Source: Streptomyces sp. NBC_01142 (GTDB taxonomy: Bacteria > Actinomycetota > Actinomycetes > Streptomycetales > Streptomycetaceae). Taken from it: a DNA stretch of 64,000 nt. The DNA is taken from the NCBI RefSeq assembly GCF_026341125.1, contig NZ_JAPEOR010000003.1, positions 806,001 through 870,000 on the forward strand. The letters run 5' to 3'. Shown here piece by piece: positions 20,266 through 29,192 of the stretch (its first letter is position 1; every line of letters starts with the position of its first letter). A program made the position numbers and the translations under genes. The notes beneath the pieces are model-generated. The model saw nothing but the letters and a program-made list of their open reading frames with translations. It did not search any database and was not told the origin of the DNA.

Positions 20266-21569
20266 GGTGTTCCTTTCAGCGCGGGCACAGCGGATGCAGG
20301 GGTGAAGCCGGTCGGTGTGTCCGTGACCTCCGGTACGGCCACGGCGAGCCGGCGGCCGCCGTCGGCAGGGGCCGCGGCGCAGGCCGGGCAGGGGGACCCG
20401 AGGTGGGCCCCGGCAAGTTCCGGATGGGCCCGCAGGAGGCTCGCGGCGGTGCCGGCTGCGGCGTCCAGCAGGCCGCACGCGCCGCGCCCGGGCAGGCCGG
20501 TGGACCACCGGAGCAGCCGACTGACGGCGTCGGGGACGGCCGCGCCGGTGGTGAGTCCCCGCAGGGTGTCGCGGATCGAGGTGGTACCCGCCACGCAGAC
20601 ACCGCACTGCCGGGCGCTCTCGGCCGCGAGGTGGCCCACGGCGTCGGCGGCCACCGCCACCGGGCATTCGCCGGGGGCGAGGAAGCGGATCGCGCCGCAG
20701 CCCAGTGCGGTGCCCGCGGCGGCGAGCGCGGCGGGATCGAGGGGGAGCTCGAGGGAACCGGTGTCGATCAGCCCGCCGAACAGCCCGCCCATGAGGGCAC
20801 CGGTCGCATCGGGCGTGCCCTGGGCGGCGGCCAGGGCACGCAGTGTGGTGCCGTACGGCACCTCGGCGAGCAGCGATGTGCCCTGCCCGCCGGACAGCGT
20901 CACCAAGGTGGACAGGGCGGTCCGTCGGCGCAGGTCCGGCCGGGCCGCGATGAGCGCGATCCGGGCCAGCGTCTCGACATTGGAGACCAGGGTCGGCCGG
21001 TCGTCCACGCCCTGCTCGAACGGACGGGGCGGCTTGGCCGTGGGCAGGGCGGGTCCGCCGTTGATCCTGCGTACGACCGCGGTCTCCTCGCCGGCGACAT
21101 AGGCGTGCGCGGTCTCGATCACCTCGACCGGCAGCCCGGGAACCCGCTCGGCGAGAGCCCGGCGGACGTGTGCGCCCGCCACCGGGTCGGAGAGGTAGAC
21201 ATAACCCCGTACGGCGCCGGTGATGGCGGCGGCGCGGGCAAGGCCGTCCAGGACGAGGTGGGGCCGGGCCCGCAGCAGCCAGCGGTCCTTGGCCGAGCCG
21301 GGCTCGCCCTCTTCTCCGTTGGCCACCACGACCGGTGCGACGCCACCGTCCCGGACCGCCCGGAGCTTCACGGCGACCGGGAAACCGGCGCCACCCCGGC
21401 CGCACAGACCGGCCGCGGCGATGTGCTCGAGCAGCCGGTCCTGGCCGGCCGTGTCCCGGTAGCCGCCCGCGGCGACGTAGGCCGCGGCGCTCTCTGCCGT
21501 CTCCGGCGACATGCCGAGCAGGGTGCCGGGGAGGCCCGGCATCAGGGATCGGATCACGGTCGCGCTCAT
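20262..21569 (-). CDS. NuoF-like FMN/NADH-binding flavoprotein, probable ferredoxin reductase
   Basis: A 435-residue homologue of complex I subunit NuoF (51 kDa). The FMN/NADH site is intact: CGRGGAGFPVAVKL at residues 56-69 and NGEEGEPGSAKDR at 84-96. The C-terminal cluster region keeps Cys322, Cys325 and Cys365, but the third cysteine of the canonical C-x2-C-x2-C is Gly328, so the N3 4Fe-4S cluster is altered or lost. An extra CPAC pair lies at 394-397. No other Nuo subunit is present. Standing alone and fused translationally to a ferredoxin gene, it probably works as an NADH-dependent diaphorase feeding that ferredoxin. It overlaps its upstream neighbour by four bases (ATGA). Confidence 0.8.
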   Translation of the reverse strand: MSATVIRSLMPGLPGTLLGMSPETAESAAAYVAAGGYRDTAGQDRLLEHIAAAGLCGRGGAGFPVAVKLRAVRDGGVAPVVVANGEEGEPGSAKDRWLLRARPHLVLDGLARAAAITGAVRGYVYLSDPVAGAHVRRALAERVPGLPVEVIETAHAYVAGEETAVVRRINGGPALPTAKPPRPFEQGVDDRPTLVSNVETLARIALIAARPDLRRRTALSTLVTLSGGQGTSLLAEVPYGTTLRALAAAQGTPDATGALMGGLFGGLIDTGSLELPLDPAALAAAGTALGCGAIRFLAPGECPVAVAADAVGHLAAESARQCGVCVAGTTSIRDTLRGLTTGAAVPDAVSRLLRWSTGLPGRGACGLLDAAAGTAASLLRAHPELAGAHLGSPCPACAAAPADGGRRLAVAVPEVTDTPTGFTPASAVPALKGTP

Positions 21570-21976
21570 CCCCGTCCTCCTTCCGCCGCGCCGGTACGCA
21601 GGGTCCTTACCGCGTCTTCCAGGGCTCTGCGGTCTGTCGCGGTCCGGTCGTAACCGGGGCCGGGAAGACCGATGAGCATGCGGTGGTGGTCGAGCACCAC
21701 CTCTCCCGCCAGCAGCGCGGCCCGCCGGTCGCCCGGGCGGGAGCCGTCGGCGACGGCGGTCACCAGATCGGTGACCTCCGCGAGGTAGCGGAGCCAGCTG
21801 CGCCGGCTGCCGTGCAGGATCAGGCTCTCCACACGGCGCCGCTCGGCCGCCGCCAGGTGGGGTGGTGCGGTGGCCGTACTGCGCTCAGGGGTGCGCAGGG
21901 CGGCCACCGTGGGGGGCAGTTCCCGCTCGGGTTCGGGGGTGAGCCCGAGCCAGACCAGACTCCGACGACCGCTCAT
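21566..21976 (-). CDS. Unknown 136-residue protein heading the leftward operon
   Basis: First gene of the leftward arm, overlapping the NuoF-like gene by four bases. It is rich in Arg, Leu and Ala and mainly helical, with no signal peptide, membrane segment or metal-binding cysteines. The central part (VESLILHGSRRSWLRYLAEV) and LLAGEVVLDHHRMLIGLPG look like conserved protein sequence. I do not recognise a family. Its strict linkage to NuoF-like protein and ferredoxin suggests an accessory role for that electron-transfer pair. Confidence 0.65.
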   Translation of the reverse strand: MSGRRSLVWLGLTPEPERELPPTVAALRTPERSTATAPPHLAAAERRRVESLILHGSRRSWLRYLAEVTDLVTAVADGSRPGDRRAALLAGEVVLDHHRMLIGLPGPGYDRTATDRRALEDAVRTLRTGAAEGGRG

Positions 21977-22194
21977 GCGTGCCTCCGGGAGGGGGATGGA
22001 GAGGGATGGGGAGAGGCGGGGAGCCGTGTCACGGCGTCGGCCGGGCGGCGGGGAGCCGAGGGGGCGAGGAACTGCCTCGGCGGCTCACTGCCGCGGAAGC
22101 GGAGTGCCGTACGACGGAGGACTTGGGCGGTACGGGCCCGGGCGGGCACCGCCCGGGTGACTTCGGTCTCCCGGCGAAATGCCGGGAGCAGCGA

Positions 22195-22290
22195 TGGCGA
22201 CTATACTAACTAATCAATTAGTCAGTCCGCAAGTCTTGACACCATGGAAACGCGGCAGCAATCTGACTGACCAATTAGTTAGCGCGATTC
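22195..22290. promoter_or_regulatory. Shared divergent promoter region with two AT-rich palindromic operators
   Basis: Site 1 at 22206-22225 is CTAACTAA-TCAA-TTAGTCAG and site 2 at 22267-22282 is CTGACCAA-TTAGTTAG. Both use the half-site CTRACYAA, with a four-base gap in site 1 and none in site 2. A rightward -35 TTGACA lies at 22236-22241 with a plausible -10 (CAATCT) near 22259-22264, just before site 2. On the other strand TTGCGG and TAGTAT elements flank and overlap site 1. Each operator is placed to block one promoter. The TetR at 13731 is the obvious binder. Confidence 0.65.
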
Positions 22291-22374
22291 GGGTGTCCCC
22301 TGCCACGGCCCGCTGACCACCTGTGGGCCGCCTCAACACCGATCGCCGCACACGCGGCATGGAGGAGTCAGCCG

Positions 22375-23580
22375 ATGCAGCCCGAAGCCCCCGCCCCCGT
22401 AGCACCGCCGACGCAGCAGTGTCAGGACAGCCCAGGTCAGGCACTGTCCGCCCGCTACTACACCGACCCGGACACGGCGGCCGCCGAAACCCGGCACATC
22501 TTCGCCAGGTCCTGGCAGCTCGTGTGCCATGAATCCGATCTGCCCGGACCCGGGGCCCGGCTCGCCGCCACGGCCGCCGGACGCGAGGTTCTGGTCGTCC
22601 GGACCGAGGACGGCGGCCTCGCCGCCCATCTCAACATCTGCCGGCATCGCGGAACCCGGCTGGTCACCGCCCCCGAACCGGCCGGCAAGGCCATCCGCTG
22701 CCCTTACCACGGCTGGACGTACAAACTCGACGGACGCCTGGTCGGAGCACCCGAGGCACGGCAGATCCCCTGCCTGGACAAACCCCGGCTCGGGCTGTTC
22801 TCCGTCCGCGTCGAATCGTTTCTCGGCTTTGTCTTCGTCAACCTCGACCCGGATGCCGTACCGCTGGCCGAGCAGTGCGCCGGACTCGCCGAGGCGGTCG
22901 GTCACTACGCCGGAGACGATCTGGTGCCGGTCGGCCGCAGCCGTATCCACGATCTGGACGGCGCCGAAGTCCAGCACGCCAACTGGAAAGTGGCCGTCGA
23001 CAACTACCTCGAGGGTTACCACGTGCCGGTGGCCCACCCGGGGCTGATGCGCCTCCTCGACTACCAGGGCTACACCTGCGAGATCGAGGAGTCCTACGCC
23101 CTGTTCGCCTCACCGCTGCGGGACAAGCCCTCCTCGAACTGGGCCGAGCGCCTCTACCAGCAGGTTGCCGCTCCCATGCCCGGTCTCACCGAGGCCGACC
23201 GCAGGGTCTGGCGGTATGCCGTGATCTATCCCAACACACTCATCGACTTCTACCCCGACCATGTGCTTGCCTGGACCGCAATCCCGACGGCCGTGGACCG
23301 CGTGGCCGTACCCGGCGCGTTCTACACCCGTCGCGGGACCGGACTGCGCACCCGCCTCGCCCGGCGCCTCAACATCCACATCGGCTGGATCACCAACGAC
23401 GAGGACGCCGAGCTGGTGGCCCGGGTGCAGAAAGGACTGACCACGCCGGGCTTCGAGCCCGGGCCGCTGTCCCGCCGCGAATCGGCGGTCGGCTGGTTCG
23501 CCGGCCGGGTCCGCGAAGCCCTCGACGGGGCCGGCGACCCCGACGCAGGCCCCGAAGGCCCCGACGGCCGGGAGCGGTAA
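22375..23580 (+). CDS. Rieske non-heme iron oxygenase, alpha subunit (amine demethylase-like)
   Basis: A 401-residue ring-hydroxylating-type oxygenase alpha subunit. The Rieske 2Fe-2S ligands are Cys89, His91, Cys109 and His112 (CRHRG and CPYHGW). The mononuclear iron site is in DNYLEGYHVPVAH, with His216 and His221 as ligands and Asp209 as the probable bridging residue. Its length, lack of a beta-subunit gene and neighbours fit the subgroup acting on amines such as glycine betaine, carnitine or stachydrine rather than on aromatics. GGAGGA at 22361-22366 lies eight bases upstream. No dedicated reductase follows it, which makes the NuoF-like/ferredoxin pair across the promoter the likely electron source. 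The substrate is unproven. Confidence 0.85.
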   Translation: MQPEAPAPVAPPTQQCQDSPGQALSARYYTDPDTAAAETRHIFARSWQLVCHESDLPGPGARLAATAAGREVLVVRTEDGGLAAHLNICRHRGTRLVTAPEPAGKAIRCPYHGWTYKLDGRLVGAPEARQIPCLDKPRLGLFSVRVESFLGFVFVNLDPDAVPLAEQCAGLAEAVGHYAGDDLVPVGRSRIHDLDGAEVQHANWKVAVDNYLEGYHVPVAHPGLMRLLDYQGYTCEIEESYALFASPLRDKPSSNWAERLYQQVAAPMPGLTEADRRVWRYAVIYPNTLIDFYPDHVLAWTAIPTAVDRVAVPGAFYTRRGTGLRTRLARRLNIHIGWITNDEDAELVARVQKGLTTPGFEPGPLSRRESAVGWFAGRVREALDGAGDPDAGPEGPDGRER

Positions 23581-23609
23581 ACCGCTCCCGGCGAGGAGCC
23601 CCACGAGCC

Positions 23610-23632
23610 GGACGGTGTGCCCCGCACCGTCC
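23610..23632 (+). terminator. Intra-operon stem-loop
   Basis: A perfect 8-bp inverted repeat (GGACGGTG / CACCGTCC) with a seven-base loop lies in the 151-base gap between the oxygenase and the ABC binding-protein gene. It could attenuate or process the transcript so the two parts are expressed at different levels. Confidence 0.4.
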
Positions 23633-23731
23633 TGCGGCTCCTTGGTCGAGCACGGAGTCAGGCATCCGTGCGTCCGTGACCGCGCCCTGAAGCAGTGTTC
23701 GTCCCCTACGGACCCACGGAGAGGACCACCG

Positions 23732-24874
23732 ATGTCCCCCGAGGCACCCCCACTGTCCCGCCGCTCCTTCCTCCGCACCGGCTCCGGCGCGGCCCTCGGT
23801 CTGGGCCTCGGCCTTACGACGGCGGGCTGCGGATTCCTCCCCGAGGACCCGGATGCCCACGGCGATCCCGACGCACCGATCAACGTCCGGGTCGACGGCG
23901 ACCTGGTCTATTTCAACTGGGCCGACTTCATCGACCCCGCCGTCTTCGCGGGGTTCGAGAAGGAGTACGGCGTCAAGGTCATCCAGTCGAACTTCGACTC
24001 CATGGAGGGCATGGCCGCCAAGCTCAATGCCGGGAACCGGTACGACCTGATCTTCCCCACGGCGAAATGGGCCCAGCGCCTGACCGCCGGACGCCGGTTG
24101 CGCCGCATCGACCACACCCGGCTGAGACACGCCGACTCCGTGTTCGGTGAGTACAGCTACTTCGCCGATCCCTGGTACGACCCCCGCTCCGCGCACACCG
24201 TCCCGTTCACCATGTACAAGACCGGGATCGGCTGGCGGAAGGACCGGATCGGCGACCACCTCGCCGGCTCCTGGGACGATCTGTGGAACGTCCGCGCCAA
24301 GGGCAAGGTCTTCGTGCTCGACGACCGGGACGAGGTGCTCGGTATGGGTGCGCTCAAGCTCGGCCTCGGCGTCAGCACCGATGACGGGGGTGACCTCGAC
24401 CGCATCACCGACACACTGCAGTCGCTCCGGCCCCATCTGCGCGGCTTCTCCAGTGACAGCTACAACAACCTGCTCAACGGCAACGCGGTCATGACCCAGG
24501 CGTGGAGCGGTGACATGGCCGCCATGCTCGGGCAGGCGAAGGACCCCTCGGTCCTCGGTTTCGAAGTCGCGCGAGAAGGCGCCCCGGTCAACTCCGACTG
24601 CTACGCCATCCCCACCAACGCACGGCACCCCGGCACGGCGATGCTCTTCATCGACTACATGCTCCGCCCGGAGAACGTGAAGAAGAACATCGAGTACATC
24701 GGCTACCCAATGCCGGTCCGCGGCAGTGAGGACACCTACGCCGCCCTCGTCGAGCCCTTCCCCGAGTGTCTCGTCACCGCCGACGACCTCAAGGACGACC
24801 TCTTCTTCCGCAATGGCAGCTCGAAGGGCGAACGGGCCCGCGACACCGCCTGGACCCATGTGAAGGCCGGCTGA
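23732..24874 (+). CDS. Polyamine-type ABC transporter substrate-binding lipoprotein
   Basis: A 380-residue PotD/PotF-like binding protein. The N-terminus carries a twin-arginine motif (RRSFLR, residues 10-15), a hydrophobic stretch and a lipobox ending at Cys33 (TTAGC), so it is probably a Tat-exported lipoprotein on the outer face of the membrane. The mature part begins with VYFNWADFIDPAVFAGFEKE, typical of spermidine/putrescine binders, and continues with RYDLIFPTAKW and VNSDCYAIPTNARHPG. GGAGAGGA precedes the ATG. It is followed after one base by the first permease gene. Ligands of close families include putrescine, spermidine and other amines. Confidence 0.87.
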   Translation: MSPEAPPLSRRSFLRTGSGAALGLGLGLTTAGCGFLPEDPDAHGDPDAPINVRVDGDLVYFNWADFIDPAVFAGFEKEYGVKVIQSNFDSMEGMAAKLNAGNRYDLIFPTAKWAQRLTAGRRLRRIDHTRLRHADSVFGEYSYFADPWYDPRSAHTVPFTMYKTGIGWRKDRIGDHLAGSWDDLWNVRAKGKVFVLDDRDEVLGMGALKLGLGVSTDDGGDLDRITDTLQSLRPHLRGFSSDSYNNLLNGNAVMTQAWSGDMAAMLGQAKDPSVLGFEVAREGAPVNSDCYAIPTNARHPGTAMLFIDYMLRPENVKKNIEYIGYPMPVRGSEDTYAALVEPFPECLVTADDLKDDLFFRNGSSKGERARDTAWTHVKAG

Positions 24875-24875
24875 C

Positions 24876-25778
24876 ATGGCACTGAGCAAGCGCCCCGGGC
24901 CGCCACGCCCACGCAATGGAGCCTCCGCTTCCGGATCCCGGCTGTGGACCTGGCTGATGATCCCCGGCACCCTCTGGATGACCGGATTTCTCATCGCCTC
25001 CCTCGTGCTGGTGGCCGCCCTCGCGTTCGGCACCACCGACCCGCTCGGCAACCCCCAGTTCGGACTCAACTTCGACAACATCGCGGCGATGGCCGATCCG
25101 GCCTACCGTGCCGTGCTCCTCCGCTCCCTCGGATACGCACTGCTCACCTGCGTCATCTGCCTGGTCGTGGCCTATCCCGTCGCCTACGCCATCGCCCTGC
25201 ACGGCGGACGCTTCAAGAACCTTCTGATCGCCGCCATCGTCGTCCCGTTCTTCGCGAACTACCTGGTGCGGATGTACGGCTGGTCCGTCGTCCTCTCCGA
25301 CGACGGGCCGCTGCTGAGAGCCCTGCGCGCCACCGGTCTCGCCGACGGGGACACCAAGATCCTGCAGACCGGCCCGGGCGTCGTCGCCGGACTCGTCTAC
25401 GGCTTCATCGTGTTCATGATCATCCCGCTGTACGCGGCACTGGAGCGCATGGACGTCTCGCTGATCGAGGCGGGACGCGATCTGTACGGAGGTCCGCTGC
25501 GGACCTTCTTCTACGTCACCCTGCCCGCCACCCGGCAGGGCGCGGCGGCCGGCTGCGTCCTTGTCTTCCTGCCCGCCATGGGCGACTTCGTCAGCGCTCA
25601 ACTGATGGGAGGGCCCGACCAGATCATGATCGGCAACCTGATCCAGGACAAGTTCTTCCAGGGCCAGAACTGGCCGCTCGGCTCGGCGCTCACCATGCTG
25701 ATGATGGCGGTCCTGTTCCTCGGGATGCTCGGCTATCTCCGGCGCACCCGCAAGGACGAGGCGGAGGCAGCCCGATGA
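24876..25778 (+). CDS. Polyamine-type ABC transporter permease (PotB-like)
   Basis: A 300-residue integral membrane protein with about six hydrophobic segments, beginning near residue 23 (LWTWLMIPGTLWMTGFLIAS). The cytoplasmic coupling loop EAGRDLYGGPLRTFFYVTLP near residues 195-215 matches the EAA motif that docks on the ATPase. It lies one base after the binding protein and overlaps the next permease by four bases (ATGA). It forms half of the transmembrane channel for amine import. Confidence 0.88.
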   Translation: MALSKRPGPPRPRNGASASGSRLWTWLMIPGTLWMTGFLIASLVLVAALAFGTTDPLGNPQFGLNFDNIAAMADPAYRAVLLRSLGYALLTCVICLVVAYPVAYAIALHGGRFKNLLIAAIVVPFFANYLVRMYGWSVVLSDDGPLLRALRATGLADGDTKILQTGPGVVAGLVYGFIVFMIIPLYAALERMDVSLIEAGRDLYGGPLRTFFYVTLPATRQGAAAGCVLVFLPAMGDFVSAQLMGGPDQIMIGNLIQDKFFQGQNWPLGSALTMLMMAVLFLGMLGYLRRTRKDEAEAAR

Positions 25779-26704
25779 CACTCCGCCCCGCAATCCGCCC
25801 GGTCCGCCGGCCGGACATCCGCCCGGCACCCCGCCGCACCCGCAGTTCCGCCCTTCCGGCCGGGCAGCAGGGCCGTAAGCGGCACCGCCGGGGCACCGAC
25901 CGCAGACCCCGCTTCGCCCTCGCCGTCACCGTCGCGTTCTTCGCGCTCCTCTACTACCTCCCCATCGGCGTCGTCGTCCTCTTCTCCTTCAACTCCCAGA
26001 AGTCCCTCACCGTCTTCAAGGACTTCAGCCTCCGCTGGTACTCGGCGTTCTTCGACGACGACGTACTGCTCGCCTCGCTCGGCATGAGCCTGCGGGTGTC
26101 CCTGGTGGCCATGGCCGGTTCCCTGATCCTCGGCGTCGCCCTCGCCCTCGGCCTGGTCCGCTGCCGCAGCAGGCTGGGCTCCCTCGCCGGTCTGGTCATG
26201 CTCGTCCCGCTGATCACCCCGGAAATCGTCACCGGCGTCGCGGCCATGCTGCTCTTCAAGGGCATGGGCATCACCCTCTCCAGCGGCACCGTGATGCTCG
26301 CGGAGATCACCTTCTCCATCTCCTATGTGACGGTCATCCTGCGCTCCCGGATCGCCGCCCTCAACCCGGAGGTGGAGGAGGCGGCGATGGATCTGGGGGC
26401 CACCCGCTGGCAGTCACTGCGCCTGGTCACCCTCCCCGCCCTGCTCCCCAGCATCCTCGCGTCCGCGGTGCTCGTCTTCGCTCTCGTCTTCGACGACTTC
26501 GTACTCGCCTACTTCACCACCGGCGTCGACCCGCAGCCGCTGTCCGTACGCATCTACTCGGCCATCCGCTTCGGCGTACAGCCCACCATCAACGCGGTCG
26601 GGACCCTGATGCTGGCCGGGTCCATCGGCCTCATCGCCCTCGCTCTCGCGATCCCGCGCCTGTTCGGCCGCCGCGGCGGCCTCGATCTGCTCTCCGGGAA
26701 GTGA
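25775..26704 (+). CDS. Polyamine-type ABC transporter permease (PotC-like)
   Basis: A 309-residue partner permease. The first 48 residues are unusually long and basic (many Arg and Pro) before the first membrane segment (FALAVTVAFFALLYYLPIG). About six segments follow. The EAA loop EEAAMDLGATRWQSLRLVTL lies near residues 205-225. It overlaps the upstream permease by four bases and the ATPase gene by four bases (GTGA), so the importer is made as one coupled unit. The long basic leader may be a real cytoplasmic extension or may mean translation starts later; no better internal start is evident. Confidence 0.87.
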   Translation: MTLRPAIRPVRRPDIRPAPRRTRSSALPAGQQGRKRHRRGTDRRPRFALAVTVAFFALLYYLPIGVVVLFSFNSQKSLTVFKDFSLRWYSAFFDDDVLLASLGMSLRVSLVAMAGSLILGVALALGLVRCRSRLGSLAGLVMLVPLITPEIVTGVAAMLLFKGMGITLSSGTVMLAEITFSISYVTVILRSRIAALNPEVEEAAMDLGATRWQSLRLVTLPALLPSILASAVLVFALVFDDFVLAYFTTGVDPQPLSVRIYSAIRFGVQPTINAVGTLMLAGSIGLIALALAIPRLFGRRGGLDLLSGK

Positions 26705-27867
26705 CACCCGTGACATCCACGACACCCGCGCCGTCCGCGATACCCATGACACCCGCGGACGCCTCGCCCGCCGTCCGCCTCGACGGCGTCAGCAAGAGCT
26801 ACGGCGACTCGTACGCCGTCCACGACCTCACCCTGGACATCGCCCCCGGAGAGTTCTTCTCCCTCCTCGGTCCCTCGGGCTGCGGCAAGACCACCTCGCT
26901 GCGGATGATCGGCGGCTTCACCGACCCCACCGACGGCACCATCCTGCTCGGCGGCGAGGACGTGACCTGTCTGCCGCCCAACCAGCGCAACGTCAACACG
27001 GTCTTCCAGAGCTATGCCCTCTTCGACCATCTCTCCATCGCCGACAACGTGGCGTTCGGGCTCAAGCGCAAGGGCGTCGGCCGGGCCGAGATCCGCGAAC
27101 GCGTCGCCAACATGCTCGACCGGGTACAGCTCGGCTCCCTCGCCGACCGCAAACCCCGCACCCTCTCCGGCGGCCAGCGCCAGCGGGTCGCCCTGGCCCG
27201 TGCCCTCGTCAACCGCCCTCAGGTCCTGCTGCTCGACGAGCCGCTGGCCGCACTCGACCTCAGACTCCGCCGCCGGATGCAGGTCGAACTCAAACAGATC
27301 CAGCGCGAGATCGGCATCACCTTCGTCTTCGTCACCCATGACCAGGACGAGGCGCTGACCATGTCGGACCGGGTCGCGGTCATGAACGAGGGCCACGTCG
27401 AGCAGTGCGGAACCCCCGAGGACGTCTACGAACGCCCGGCGAGTACCTTCGTCGCCTCCTTCATGGGCACTTCCAACCTGGTGCCCGGCACCTACCGCTC
27501 CGGCGCGGTCGTCGTCGATCAGGGCCCGTCGCTCCCCGTCGGCTCCCGCACCGGTGTCACCGAAGGCAGCAGCGTCAACCTCTCCATCCGGCCCGAGAAG
27601 ATCTGGCTCTCCGACTTCACACCGGACATGGCCCTGGTGACCGGCGTCGTCCGGGAGACCGTCTACTCCGGCCCGACCACCACCTACCTCATCGAACTCG
27701 CCCCCGGCGTCACCGTGTCCGTACTGGAGCAGAACACCGACCGCTCCCGTATGGAGGACCGCTGGAGCGGCGGCGAGAGCGTCGAGATCGGCTGGAGGCC
27801 GGAGCACTGCCTGGTCCTGGACCGGCCCGCCGACCGGCTGAGCGACGCACCGAAGGGACGCGTATGA
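26701..27867 (+). CDS. Polyamine-type ABC transporter ATP-binding protein (PotA-like)
   Basis: A 388-residue ATPase. Walker A (GPSGCGKTT) is at about residue 57, the signature LSGGQRQR near 155, Walker B (LLLDEPLAALD) near 175, and the switch His in THDQDEAL near 210. A C-terminal TOBE domain (about 290-380) is typical of the spermidine/putrescine group. GTG 26701 overlaps the permease stop; a GTG at 26710 is an alternative. Its last four bases overlap the amine oxidase start (ATGA). It powers import of the amine that the next two enzymes would oxidise. Confidence 0.9.
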   Translation: MTPVTSTTPAPSAIPMTPADASPAVRLDGVSKSYGDSYAVHDLTLDIAPGEFFSLLGPSGCGKTTSLRMIGGFTDPTDGTILLGGEDVTCLPPNQRNVNTVFQSYALFDHLSIADNVAFGLKRKGVGRAEIRERVANMLDRVQLGSLADRKPRTLSGGQRQRVALARALVNRPQVLLLDEPLAALDLRLRRRMQVELKQIQREIGITFVFVTHDQDEALTMSDRVAVMNEGHVEQCGTPEDVYERPASTFVASFMGTSNLVPGTYRSGAVVVDQGPSLPVGSRTGVTEGSSVNLSIRPEKIWLSDFTPDMALVTGVVRETVYSGPTTTYLIELAPGVTVSVLEQNTDRSRMEDRWSGGESVEIGWRPEHCLVLDRPADRLSDAPKGRV

Positions 27868-29192
27868 ACCACGACGTCATCGTCGTCGGCGCGGGACTCG
27901 CCGGCCTCGCCGCCGCCCGCGACCTGGCCGCGGGCGGAGCGGACGTCCTCGTCCTCGAGGCCCGCGAGCGGGTCGGCGGGCGCGTGGAACAGACCGCACT
28001 GCCCGACGGGCGGCTCGTCCAGCTCGGCGGAGAGGTGGTCGGCCGGGCGCACACCGCCTACCTCGCCCTGGCCGCGGAACTCGGACTCACCCTGATCCCG
28101 AGCTATGTCGCCGAGCCCGGGGCCATCGCCCGCGCCACCCCGGAGGGTGTCTTTGCCGGAGACCCGCCGCACTGGTTCGGCCCCGGCGACGACACCTGCC
28201 ACCGGCGGGTCACCGCCGCCTTCGCCGCCCTGGCGCGCAGTGTCGACCCGGACGACCCGTGGTCCCACCCCGACGCCACCGCCCTCGACCGGCTGTCGGT
28301 CGGCGACTGGCTGCGCTCCGAAGGAGCCACCCCCGAGGTCGTACGACTCTGGGAGATCGGCCAACTCGCCCTCGCGAGCGGCTCGTACGAGCGGACCTCG
28401 CTGCTCTCCGCTCTGCGCAAGCACGCCGCCGTACCCGGCAGCGGCGACCGTGGCAGTGACCATTACGACTACGAGGACTGGGAGGGGCTGCGGGTCGCCG
28501 AGGGGTCGGCGACCGTGGCGCTGCGCATGGCCGCCGCCCTCGGCGACCGGATACGGCTCGGCGCACCGGTGGACGCCGTCACCGTGCGGCCGGGAGCCTG
28601 CACGGTCCGTCTGACCGGCGGGGAATCCCTCTCCGCCGGCGCCGTCGTCAGCGCCCTGCCCGTCGGCCCGCTCCGCTCGGTCGCCGTCACCGGCGTGTCC
28701 GACGAGCGCCTCGCCTCACTGCACCGGCAGCGCCAGGCGGTCGCGGCCAAGTTCGCCGCCGCGTACGACAAGCCGTTCTGGCGCAGCCGGAATCTCAACG
28801 GACTCTCGGAGTGCGAAGGCGTCCTGGGCAGCACCTGGCCGCAGAACCAGGGAATCCTCTCCGCCCTCGTCCCTCCCGAGCGCTACGGCGTACTGCTCGG
28901 CATACCGTCCCCGCTGCGCCGGCACGAACTGCTCGCGGACATCGCCCGCCTCTACGGCGAGGAGGCACACCAGCCGGTCACCACGTATCTGCGGATGTGG
29001 GGCACCGACCCCTGGACCCAGGGGTACGTCACCCAGTGGACGCCCGGCGATGTCATGGCCGTCGGCCCGCTGCACGGGACCCATGAACCGCCCTTCTACG
29101 TCTGCGGCTCCGACCAGTGGGTCGCCGGCTACATGGAAGGCGCGGTACGCACCGGCCGCGCCGCGGCAAAGGAGGCCCTGCGCCGTGGCTGA
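27864..29192 (+). CDS. Flavin-containing amine oxidase (putrescine oxidase-like)
   Basis: A 442-residue monoamine oxidase family protein. The FAD dinucleotide fold is at residues 5-22 (VIVVGAGLAGLAAARDLA), followed by LEARERVGGRV. The C-terminal FAD-contacting segment is CGSDQWVAGYMEGAVRTGRA near 415-434. These enzymes oxidise an amine to an imine, which hydrolyses to an aldehyde, with release of peroxide. The residue covalently holding FAD in mammalian MAO (a Cys in SGGCY) has no clear equivalent, so FAD is probably non-covalent. ATG 27864 overlaps the ATPase stop. The stop overlaps the aldehyde dehydrogenase start by eight bases. Amine oxidase then aldehyde dehydrogenase is the classic putrescine to aminobutanal to GABA route; related N-methylated amines are possible. 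Confidence 0.86.
   Translation: MNHDVIVVGAGLAGLAAARDLAAGGADVLVLEARERVGGRVEQTALPDGRLVQLGGEVVGRAHTAYLALAAELGLTLIPSYVAEPGAIARATPEGVFAGDPPHWFGPGDDTCHRRVTAAFAALARSVDPDDPWSHPDATALDRLSVGDWLRSEGATPEVVRLWEIGQLALASGSYERTSLLSALRKHAAVPGSGDRGSDHYDYEDWEGLRVAEGSATVALRMAAALGDRIRLGAPVDAVTVRPGACTVRLTGGESLSAGAVVSALPVGPLRSVAVTGVSDERLASLHRQRQAVAAKFAAAYDKPFWRSRNLNGLSECEGVLGSTWPQNQGILSALVPPERYGVLLGIPSPLRRHELLADIARLYGEEAHQPVTTYLRMWGTDPWTQGYVTQWTPGDVMAVGPLHGTHEPPFYVCGSDQWVAGYMEGAVRTGRAAAKEALRRG

Noticed and set aside
20262..21569. Part of a complex I operon
   Set aside because: Only the NuoF-like subunit is present, its cluster ligands are altered, and neighbours are catabolic genes.
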